64,000 nt of DNA from Parabacteroides faecalis (GTDB taxonomy: Bacteria; Bacteroidota; Bacteroidia; Bacteroidales; Tannerellaceae): assembly GCF_022809355.1 (NCBI RefSeq), contig NZ_JAKZMM010000017.1:20097-84096 (forward strand), read 5' to 3'. The position numbers were made by a program, and so were the translations under genes. Positions 46,003-52,857 of the stretch are shown here, in pieces. The notes below the pieces were generated by a model. The model was not told where the DNA came from and did no database searches. It was given only the letters and a program-made list of their open reading frames with translations. Every line of letters begins with the position of its first letter. Position 1 is the first letter of the stretch.

Positions 46003-46028
46003 ATATTTGTCTCTTGATATTTATACCC
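45995..46028. repeat. Perfect inverted repeat at the abi stop codon
   Basis: GGGTATAAATAT (45995-46006) and ATATTTATACCC (46017-46028) pair perfectly around a 10-nt loop, spanning the TAA. No T run follows on either strand. It may terminate transcription between the convergent abi and recQ genes. Confidence 0.6.
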
Positions 46029-46073
46029 AATGCATCATCTATATGCAACTTATCGTATTTCGTTTGGCTAGCT

Positions 46074-47918
46074 TTATCCCTCTAACTTCGGCAATTTCAG
46101 TACGAAACGGATAAGAGAAACAAATACCCGGCCATACTTTTCCAACTTGATTTGTCCTACACCACGGATAAGATTGAAATCTCCCAGTGTGATCGGTTTT
46201 TGAGCAACCATGTCTTCGAGTGAATCATCCGTAAAGATATGGTATGCCGGACGCGATTCTCGGTCGGCCAGTTGTTTGCGAAGTTGTTTTAATGCATCCC
46301 ATAGAATTTCATCCACAGACTCCGACTCGATTGGACGGATTGGCTGAGCTTTGAATCCTTTTTTCTCAGAACCAGTCTTCGCTTTCTTTTTCTCAGGCTC
46401 CGGTGGAATATATTTGGCTAGCTGGGCCGTAGCCTTCCCATACAACACCTTTGTGCCAAGAGCTGTAACCTTCAATCGGTTGGCATGGGCATAATCAATT
46501 TCCAGAAAACCTAACTGAATCATCTGATAAATGTATTCTTTCCATTCCATATACGAAAGGTCACGACCGGCTCCGTACGTTTTAATATGGTGAAATCCTT
46601 TTTCTATCAGTTCTGTTCGGACTGCTCCACGCAGGATATGAATCAGCATTTCAACCCCGATTTGCTGATTGGTACGAACTACGGCACTGAGCGCTTTTTG
46701 CACTAAAATACTTCCGTCGAAACGTAGAGGTGGGTTTTTGCATACGTCGCAGTTTCCACAATCCTTTTCCACCTCTTCTCCAAAGTAGCTGAGCAGGATT
46801 CGACGGCGACAAACATCTGTTTCGCAATACCGCTGCATTCGGTTGAGCTTCTCCAGATTAACTTCTACTTGTCCGCTTTCTTCTGCAAATTGGCGGAGGA
46901 CAATTAAATCGCTCATGGAATAGAACAACAACGTATCACTCTTGGCTCCATCTCGTCCGGCACGGCCAATTTCCTGATAATAGTTCTCAATGCTTCCCGG
47001 CATATTGAAATGGATTACCCAGCGGATATTGCTTTTATCAATTCCCATTCCGAAGGCTACCGTTGCACAGACAACATCTACCCGGTCGTGGATGAAATCA
47101 TTCTGAGCCTGTTCCCTTTTTTGTGGAGATAATCCCGCATGATAGGCGGTTGCCTTGATTTGGAACAATGACAGTTCTTCTACCAGCATCTCTGTGTCAC
47201 TCCGTTTCATGCAGTAGATAATCCCACATTGGTCACGATGTTGGCGTATAAAGTGGACAATAGATTTGATCTTCTCTTTCTTGTTCAATCCTCGGCGGAC
47301 CGTCAGCGATAGATTCGGCCGGTCGAAAGACGAAATAAATACTTGAGGATTATTGAGTCTGAGTTGCTCGATAATATCTGTTCGGGTCACTTTGTCGGCG
47401 GTAGCAGTCAACGCAATGACCGGAACGTTGGAAAAACGTTCTTTCAGAATAGCCAGTTGCGTATATTCCGGACGGAAATCATGTCCCCAGTGTGATACAC
47501 AATGAGCTTCGTCAATGGCTATCAACGATATATCCAGGCGAGGCAAGAACCAGTCGGCTTCAGCCTTTACCCGTTCGGGCGAGATATAAAGTAACTTGAT
47601 CTTCCCTTGGATACAAAGCTGTTTGACTTGCTGCTGCTCGCTGTCACTCATCATACTATTTAATGATGCTGCCGGAATACCATTCGCTATCAATCCCTCC
47701 ACCTGATCTTTCATCAGGGCAATCAGCGGAGAGATGACTAATGTAATACCCGGCAGGTAAATAGCAGGCAGCTGATAGCAAATTGATTTACCACCACCCG
47801 TAGGCATTAAAACCAACGCATCTTTCTTTTGCAAGATATGTTGGATGATTTCGGCCTGTAACGGACGAAACTCGGAATATCCGAAAAACTTCTTGAGCAA
47901 TTGCTGTAATTCTTTCAT
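46074..47918 (-). CDS. recQ: ATP-dependent DNA helicase RecQ
   Basis: 614 residues. Helicase motifs GGGKSICYQLPA (Walker A), DEAHCVSHWGHDFRPEY, ALTATAD and GRAGRDG. The RQC zinc-binding region has CETDVC and DCGNCDVC, a winged-helix part follows, and a C-terminal HRDC domain starts near residue 530 (WDALKQLRKQLADRES). It unwinds recombination and fork intermediates 3'-5'. It sits 47 bp downstream of an ABC-F gene on the same strand. Confidence 0.96.
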   Translation of the reverse strand: MKELQQLLKKFFGYSEFRPLQAEIIQHILQKKDALVLMPTGGGKSICYQLPAIYLPGITLVISPLIALMKDQVEGLIANGIPAASLNSMMSDSEQQQVKQLCIQGKIKLLYISPERVKAEADWFLPRLDISLIAIDEAHCVSHWGHDFRPEYTQLAILKERFSNVPVIALTATADKVTRTDIIEQLRLNNPQVFISSFDRPNLSLTVRRGLNKKEKIKSIVHFIRQHRDQCGIIYCMKRSDTEMLVEELSLFQIKATAYHAGLSPQKREQAQNDFIHDRVDVVCATVAFGMGIDKSNIRWVIHFNMPGSIENYYQEIGRAGRDGAKSDTLLFYSMSDLIVLRQFAEESGQVEVNLEKLNRMQRYCETDVCRRRILLSYFGEEVEKDCGNCDVCKNPPLRFDGSILVQKALSAVVRTNQQIGVEMLIHILRGAVRTELIEKGFHHIKTYGAGRDLSYMEWKEYIYQMIQLGFLEIDYAHANRLKVTALGTKVLYGKATAQLAKYIPPEPEKKKAKTGSEKKGFKAQPIRPIESESVDEILWDALKQLRKQLADRESRPAYHIFTDDSLEDMVAQKPITLGDFNLIRGVGQIKLEKYGRVFVSLIRFVLKLPKLEG

Positions 47919-47965
47919 ACAGGTTTCTTGTTTTTATAATGATTGGTTATCATGGCTGGAAAGGT

Positions 47966-49603
47966 TTAGTTCTTTCTTTCCAGCTCACGCAGATTCTCCA
48001 TCTTCTTCCGTTGCATGAATTCATAAATACCTTCCAAATGTTCTGTTACACGTTGATGGCCGAATTCATAGACTTTCGTTACCAGACCATCCAGGAAGTC
48101 ACGGTCGTGTGATACGACAATCAATGTTCCGTCAAAATCAAGCAACGCCTGTTTCAGGATGTCTTTTGTCTTCATGTCCAAATGGTTGGTCGGCTCGTCA
48201 AGAATCAGTAAATTGACAGGTTCAAGCAACAGTTTGATCATGGCCAGACGGGTACGTTCACCACCCGACAAAACCTTTACCTTTTTCGCTGAGTTCTCTC
48301 CTCCGAACATAAAGGCGCCCAGCAAGTCTTTGATCTTATTTCGGATATCACCTTTGGCCACATCATCAATCGTCTGGAATACCGTCAGGTTTTCATCGAG
48401 CAGGGATGCCTGATTTTGGGCAAAATAACCAATCATGACATTATGCCCGATGGTCAGTTTCCCTTCGTGTTCGATTTCCTTCATGATACATTTTACCAAG
48501 GTTGATTTTCCTTCTCCGTTACGTCCCACGAAAGCGATCTTGTCACCACGTTCGATGGTCAGGTTGGCATGACGGAAAACAGTCTTGTCGCCGTAGCTCT
48601 TCGAGACATCTTCCAAAATGACCGGATATGAACCCGAACGTGGTGAAGGCGGAAACTTCAATCGTAAAGCCGATGTATCTTCTTCGTCCACTTCCAGCAA
48701 TTCCAGTTTTTCCAGCATCTTTACCCGGCTTTGTACTTGCAGGGTCTTGGAATAAGTCCCTTTAAACCGTTCGATGAATTCTTTCGTTTCTGCAATAAAC
48801 TTCTGCTGCTCGTCGTAGGCCTTTTGTTGTTGCTCGCGACGTTCTTTCCGCAGTTGCAGGTATTGGGAATAATTTACCTTATAATCATAGATACGTCCCA
48901 TTGTCACTTCAATGGTACGTGTGGTAATATGATCGACAAAAGCACGGTCGTGACTGATCACAACCACCGCTTGTCCGCTTTCAATCAAAAAGTCTTCCAG
49001 CCATTGAATAGATTCGATATCCAGATGGTTGGTCGGCTCGTCGAGCAATAAGACATCCGGCTTTTGAAGCAGTAACTTGGCCAGCTCGATACGCATTCGC
49101 CAGCCGCCACTGAATTCGCTGGTCTGGCGATTAAAATCTTCCCGCTCAAAGCCCAAACCTAACAACGTCTTTTCAATGTCGGCATCATAATTGATTTCTT
49201 CGATCGAATAAAATTTCTCACTCAAGGCAGAAACCCGTTCAATCAGTTGCATATATTCATCCGATTCGTAGTCGGTACGGGTTTCGAGTTGATGGTTGAT
49301 CGCATTAATTTCTGCTTCCATTTCATGCAGATGCGCAAAAGCCTGTGCTGTTTCTTCGAAAACGGTACGTCCGTCTTCTGTCATCAGATGTTGAGGCAAA
49401 TAGGCAATAACCGTATCTTTCGGTGCAGAAACTTTTCCACGAGTTGGTTCGCGAACACCTGCTAGGATTTTCAGCAAGGTTGATTTGCCGGCTCCGTTTT
49501 TTCCCATCAGGGCAATCCGGTCTTTTTCATTAATTACAAAAGATATGTCCTGGAAAAGTGTACTTCCTCCAAATTCAACTGTCAATCCGTCTATAGAAAT
49601 CAT
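47966..49603 (-). CDS. ABC-F ATPase with two intact ATP sites
   Basis: 545 residues, two soluble ABC domains. NBD1 Walker A is GKNGAGKST, signature EFSGGWRMR, Walker [15 protein letters not shown]2 Walker A is GRNGEGKST, signature VLSGGERTR, Walker B LLILDEPTNHLD. An interdomain charged linker of about 70 residues (LQLRKERREQQQKAYDEQQK onward) is the ribosome-contacting PtIM type. In contrast to the ABC-F at 36.8 kb, both ATP sites look functional. It probably acts on ribosomes or in antibiotic protection; the sub-family is not decidable here. A minus-strand TATCTTTG box at 49641-49634 is its likely promoter. Confidence 0.92.
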   Translation of the reverse strand: MISIDGLTVEFGGSTLFQDISFVINEKDRIALMGKNGAGKSTLLKILAGVREPTRGKVSAPKDTVIAYLPQHLMTEDGRTVFEETAQAFAHLHEMEAEINAINHQLETRTDYESDEYMQLIERVSALSEKFYSIEEINYDADIEKTLLGLGFEREDFNRQTSEFSGGWRMRIELAKLLLQKPDVLLLDEPTNHLDIESIQWLEDFLIESGQAVVVISHDRAFVDHITTRTIEVTMGRIYDYKVNYSQYLQLRKERREQQQKAYDEQQKFIAETKEFIERFKGTYSKTLQVQSRVKMLEKLELLEVDEEDTSALRLKFPPSPRSGSYPVILEDVSKSYGDKTVFRHANLTIERGDKIAFVGRNGEGKSTLVKCIMKEIEHEGKLTIGHNVMIGYFAQNQASLLDENLTVFQTIDDVAKGDIRNKIKDLLGAFMFGGENSAKKVKVLSGGERTRLAMIKLLLEPVNLLILDEPTNHLDMKTKDILKQALLDFDGTLIVVSHDRDFLDGLVTKVYEFGHQRVTEHLEGIYEFMQRKKMENLRELERKN

Positions 49604-49633
49604 AAATTATTTTGATGTATCGTAATGAGTTTG

Positions 49634-49641
49634 CAAAGATA
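49634..49641 (-). promoter_or_regulatory. -7 box for ABC-F/recQ
   Basis: Minus-strand TATCTTTG, 31 bp upstream of the ABC-F start. Confidence 0.5.
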
Positions 49642-49770
49642 GCGATTAAGAATTAACAATTGAGGGATATGTAGGAAAAGTTAGAAGATTTTGCTTTTGG
49701 TCCTTGGGAAAAACAAATATATATATGAATGAGTGCTTATTTTCTTTATAGATTTAATTAAATAATTGTT

Positions 49771-50070
49771 TTATTGGTGTTTATAATCTTTAAAACTTAG
49801 TTCGGGATGAACTCTGAAATGTTTAATGGATTTTCCAAAACTGCCATCATCTTTTTTACCTGTAAAAGGATTCAATCCGGCTTCCACATCCAGGCTCCAA
49901 TGTCTGGCAAGGCGAAATTCCAACCCCAAGTTTGGAGTCACAGTACCCCAATACAATGCATTGGTCTTAATACCCACAATAGCCCCTTTCTCCTTTTGGA
50001 GATCTGTTTGTGCCATGACAGTAAAAGAAATAGCACATAAAAGGCATGTAAATAACAATCGCTTTATCAT
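49771..50070 (-). pseudogene. DUF3575 gene, 5' half, inverted relative to its 3' half
   Basis: 99-residue frame on the minus strand beginning with a signal peptide (MIKRLLFTCLLCAISFTVMA) and the DUF3575 start (IVGIKTNALYWGTVTPNLGL, then HWSLDVEAGLNPF). It is real through HFRVHPEL. The last eight residues and the stop come from sequence outside the inverted segment. The missing part lies on the plus strand at 50383-50719. In the opposite orientation the two join in frame as HFRVHPELRYWF, giving a normal-length 197-residue protein. The likely state is phase-OFF rather than decay, because both halves are intact. Confidence 0.9.
49799..49813 (+). repeat. Left inverted repeat of the invertible segment
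   Basis: AGTTCGGGATGAACT, the exact reverse complement of 50383-50397. Each copy is itself a partial dyad (AGTTC-n5-GAACT), typical of recombinase crossover sites. Confidence 0.9.
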
Positions 50071-50310
50071 AACCTTAGTTTTATCTTTGTTTCCGTTTAT
50101 AAAATCTTATCAAATAATAATCTTGTTCTTGGTCTTTCTTGTACGTAATACAAAATTCATCAGGGAAAATTCTTGTATCAATAACTATTTTTGATACACC
50201 CACAAAAACAATGGAGTATTAGTTTAGCAATCGACATTTAACTCTATAAACTGTTCATTAGCCACCTACTTTACTCTCACTTCATCATAAGTATTATTAT
50301 TTGTCATTTC
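50071..50310 (-). other. Long leader inside the invertible segment
   Basis: About 240 bp between the putative start point and the DUF3575 ATG. It contains the TGTATCAA/TTGATACA hairpin; no ORF is credible. Confidence 0.5.
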
Positions 50311-50316
50311 ATGCTA

Positions 50317-50348
50317 CAAACATATGACTTTTAATTTTATAAAGCAAA
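50317..50348 (-). promoter_or_regulatory. Invertible consensus promoter
   Basis: Read on the minus strand: TTTG (50348-50345), a 20-nt spacer, TATGTTTG (50324-50317). This fits the Bacteroidetes consensus. In the present orientation it fires leftward, away from the fimbrial genes and toward ABC-F/recQ. Confidence 0.75.
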
Positions 50349-50382
50349 TTTAAAAGTGATTTTTTTTGATTAAAATCAAGTC

Positions 50383-50397
50383 AGTTCATCCCGAACT
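50383..50397 (-). repeat. Right inverted repeat of the invertible segment
   Basis: AGTTCATCCCGAACT, reverse complement of 49799-49813. Confidence 0.9.
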
Positions 50398-50719
50398 GCG
50401 CTATTGGTTTTGTGAGACATTTCATGGGCATTTCTTGGGATTACATGTGCCGTATCTGATCTATAATGTATCGGACATTAAATGGTTGGGTACTGAGAAT
50501 GAACGCCATCAGGGCTGGGGAACAGGTGCCGGCATCAGTTATGGATATAGCTGGGTTTTAGGCAAGCATTGGAATATTGAAGCCACTTTAGGTGTCGGTT
50601 ATTTGTATCTGGAATCAGACAAATATCCGTGTGCAAATTGCGGAACTAAGATTGAGACTGTCAAGAAACATTATGTAGGTCCTACTCAGGCAGCTGTCAG
50701 TGCGATTTATTTATTTTAA
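50383..50719 (+). pseudogene. DUF3575 gene, 3' half (start lost by inversion)
   Basis: The frame runs from VHPELRYWFCETFHGHFLG to the stop. It contains the DUF3575 core (GAGISYGYSWVLGKHWNIE, YLYLESDKYPCANCGTK, YVGPTQAAVSAIYLF). It has no valid start codon or signal peptide in this orientation; the ~17 in-frame bases before 50383 belong to the flipped segment. It ends 12 bp before the DUF3868/OmpA-like gene, so the restored gene would lead the fimbrial operon. Confidence 0.9.
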
Positions 50720-50731
50720 AAACGTGAAGGT

Positions 50732-52159
50732 ATGAAAAAGCTCTATACATTATTCTATATGTTGGGGTGTACGTCATTCTTGTATGCCCAAAATCCTGAG
50801 GAAGGTACTTTTTTAGTGAAGGAAAAGAACGCTGAACGTGTAGGAGAGGACTTGGTCATTACGATGAAGGCCGATATCAGTTCGATGCAGATCTCGCGCA
50901 ACCAGTCGTTGGTTTGTACGCCATTGGTCGAAAGTGGCGACAGCGTCCGGGCGTTGGCTCCGATCATTATCAACGGGAAAGTCCGTCACATCTTGTATGA
51001 ACGCATGGAACGGACAGGTAAGAAGGAATTGGAAATTAGACGCTATAATGATACCGAACAGCAGGTAGATTATCTGGCCCGTACACCGTATGCCGACTGG
51101 ATGGAGAAGGCGGATGTGACGTTGGTAATGGACGACTGCGGCTGCGGTTGGAAAGCCTTGTCGCAAAACCGGGATAAATTGTTTGCCCTGAATTTTGCCG
51201 AACCGGTTGTTATCGACCCGATGCTGGTCTATGTGAAACCGGCTCCCGAAGAGGTAAAAGCCCGTCATCTGGACGGTAGTGCTTACCTCGATTTCCCGGT
51301 AAACCAGATTACTATCAATCCCGACTATCGTAACAACTCTGCCGAATTAAAGAAGATCCAACAGACCGTCGAGGAGGTGAAGAACGATCCGTATGCGACG
51401 ATTACCAGCTTGTCGATCAAAGGATATGCTTCTCCCGAAGGTACGTATAAGGGAAATGCTTATTTGGCTGAAAACCGCGCCAAGGCTTTATTGAATTATG
51501 TAAAAGAACACTACGACCTCTCGGGCGTGGAACTGACAGTCGATTTTGAACCGGAAGACTGGGAAGGCCTGGAAGCGGCTGTAGAAAAAGGCAACTTGCC
51601 GGATAAGGAAGAATTGCTGGCCATCATCCGTGCCGACGAACCGGCGGATTGGGATGCCCGCGAATGGAAGTTGAAAACGCTAAATGGGGGTACTTCTTAT
51701 AAGGTTTTGTCGCGTGATGTATATCCTGCCTTACGCCACTCTGATTATCGGGTAAATTATAATATTCGCAACTTTACGGTGGACGAGGCGAAACAGATCA
51801 TCCAGTCTGATCCTTCGAAGTTGAGTTTGAACGAGATGTTCCTGGTGGCCGAAACGTATGAGGCGGGCAGCGAACCGTTCAACGAAGTGTTTGAAGTGGC
51901 GGTACGCATGTACCCGAACGATCCGGTTTCTAACCTGAATGCGGCGATCAGTGCGGTGAATACCCGCCAGCTCGACAAGGCGAAACGCTACCTGGCCAAG
52001 GCGAACGACTGCCCCGAAAAGCAACTGGCCGAGGCTTCCATCCTGATGTTGGAAGGGAAGCTGGCCGAGGCAAAAGCTCTCTTGGAAAAACTCCGGCATG
52101 AACCGGCTGTGACGACTCAGGCCGAAGAAAATATCCGTCAGATTGACGGGCAACAATAG
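50732..52159 (+). CDS. DUF3868/OmpA-like fimbrial-locus protein
   Basis: 475 residues. A signal peptide (MKKLYTLFYMLGCTSFLYA) is followed by a beta-rich N-terminal region of about 150 residues resembling DUF3868 (IISMQISRNQ-type strands, DCGCGWKALSQNRDKLF). An OmpA-like peptidoglycan-binding-type domain comes next (about 215-300, ITSLSIKGYASPEGTYKGNA with LAENRAKALLNYV), then C-terminal TPR-like helices (ASILMLEGKLAEAKALLEKL). In Bacteroidales fimbrial loci this type follows DUF3575. It is probably in the periplasm or outer membrane, anchoring assembly. It abuts the HU-like gene. Confidence 0.82.
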   Translation: MKKLYTLFYMLGCTSFLYAQNPEEGTFLVKEKNAERVGEDLVITMKADISSMQISRNQSLVCTPLVESGDSVRALAPIIINGKVRHILYERMERTGKKELEIRRYNDTEQQVDYLARTPYADWMEKADVTLVMDDCGCGWKALSQNRDKLFALNFAEPVVIDPMLVYVKPAPEEVKARHLDGSAYLDFPVNQITINPDYRNNSAELKKIQQTVEEVKNDPYATITSLSIKGYASPEGTYKGNAYLAENRAKALLNYVKEHYDLSGVELTVDFEPEDWEGLEAAVEKGNLPDKEELLAIIRADEPADWDAREWKLKTLNGGTSYKVLSRDVYPALRHSDYRVNYNIRNFTVDEAKQIIQSDPSKLSLNEMFLVAETYEAGSEPFNEVFEVAVRMYPNDPVSNLNAAISAVNTRQLDKAKRYLAKANDCPEKQLAEASILMLEGKLAEAKALLEKLRHEPAVTTQAEENIRQIDGQQ

Positions 52160-52186
52160 ATGTCGAACTTTAAAACGAAATGCTTT

Positions 52187-52597
52187 ATGGGAATACGGTA
52201 CAAATTAGTTCCACGGAAGGACTTTTCGAAAGGGGCGCTTGAGGATGCCAAGCTCTATTACCCCCAGTTATTGAATAATGGTAATATCACCTTTGACGAG
52301 GTGTGCGAAGCGGTGGCCGAACAGACGGCACTGACCCGGGCGGATGTGAAGGCGTGTCTGGACCGGTTGGCTTATATCATTTCGACCAACCTGAAGGCAG
52401 GGCGAAGCGTTAATCTGGGCGACTTGGGTTCGTTTCGGGTGGCACTGAGCAGTTCGGGTGCGACTACACCGGAAGAGTATGATGCTGCTACGATGATGCG
52501 CCCGATGAAGGTGGTTTATACGGCGGGAAAATCCATCCAGGAAATCCGTTCAAAAGCTACTTTCGACCGCATCAAAACGGAAGAGGCAGGCGGATGA
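52187..52597 (+). CDS. HU-related DNA-binding protein of the fimbrial locus
   Basis: 136 residues from ATG 52187 (MGIRYKLVPRKDFSK), the usual start of the Bacteroidetes HU-related family; the ATG at 52160 would abut the previous stop and add a non-conserved leader. The HU-like core has VNLGDLGSFRVALSSSG (GFGSF equivalent), and a long C-terminal tail (RPMKVVYTAGKSIQEI) is diagnostic of the HU_rel subfamily. These genes are frequent in surface and polysaccharide loci, probably as local nucleoid proteins. Confidence 0.85.
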   Translation: MGIRYKLVPRKDFSKGALEDAKLYYPQLLNNGNITFDEVCEAVAEQTALTRADVKACLDRLAYIISTNLKAGRSVNLGDLGSFRVALSSSGATTPEEYDAATMMRPMKVVYTAGKSIQEIRSKATFDRIKTEEAGG

Positions 52598-52629
52598 AGG
52601 CTGTCCGTGCGCCGGGCATGGGTTGACCT

Positions 52630-52800
52630 GCTGGCAGATCAGCCGTGGTCTCTGGCAAGACCAGCGCTGTTCTCCTCCGAGATCAGCGCTGATCCCAAAG
52701 GAGGACAGCCGCTGATGGGGAACCGGATCACCCGCTGTCCTTGCTCGACATCACCCGCTGATGGGGAAGGTGGTCACCGGCTGATTTCGGAACACGTCTG
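52630..52800. repeat. Array E: seven 22-23-nt palindromic repeats upstream of the fimbrillin
   Basis: The core CAGCCG, CAGCGCTG, CAGCGCTG, CAGCCGCTG, CACCCGCTG, CACCCGCTG, CACCGGCTG starts at 52640, 52662, 52684, 52706, 52729, 52752 and 52775 (spacing 22, 22, 22, 23, 23, 23). Unit 3 is a perfect palindrome GATCAGCGCTGATC (52681-52694). It is G/C-rich and non-coding, filling the gap between the HU-like gene and the major fimbrillin. Confidence 0.88.
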
Positions 52801-52857
52801 CTAGGGACCGGGAAAAAGCCCCGGATGAAGAATGAAGAAATATAACTAAACTAAATA

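Larger units (their letters stand above)
49799..50397. mobile_element. 599-bp invertible DNA segment (phase-variation switch) in the DUF3575 gene
   Basis: Perfect 15-bp inverted repeats bound a segment holding a consensus promoter and the 5' half of the DUF3575 gene. The 3' half of that gene begins at the right repeat on the opposite strand. Reversing the segment in silico gives codons AGA GTT CAT CCC GAA CTG CGC across the joint, one uninterrupted frame. It would also turn the promoter toward the fimbrial genes. The recombinase is not in the window. The 5' leader also holds TGTATCAA / TTGATACA (50174-50198), a small hairpin. Confidence 0.9.

Noticed and set aside
49771..50719. Two independent short genes around 50 kb
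   Set aside because: The proteins are complementary halves of one family and share VHPEL at perfect inverted repeats, so inversion explains them better.
52607..52804. 65-residue ORF (+) between the HU-like gene and fimbrillin
   Set aside because: It lies almost entirely in array E. Its composition follows the repeat, not a protein.
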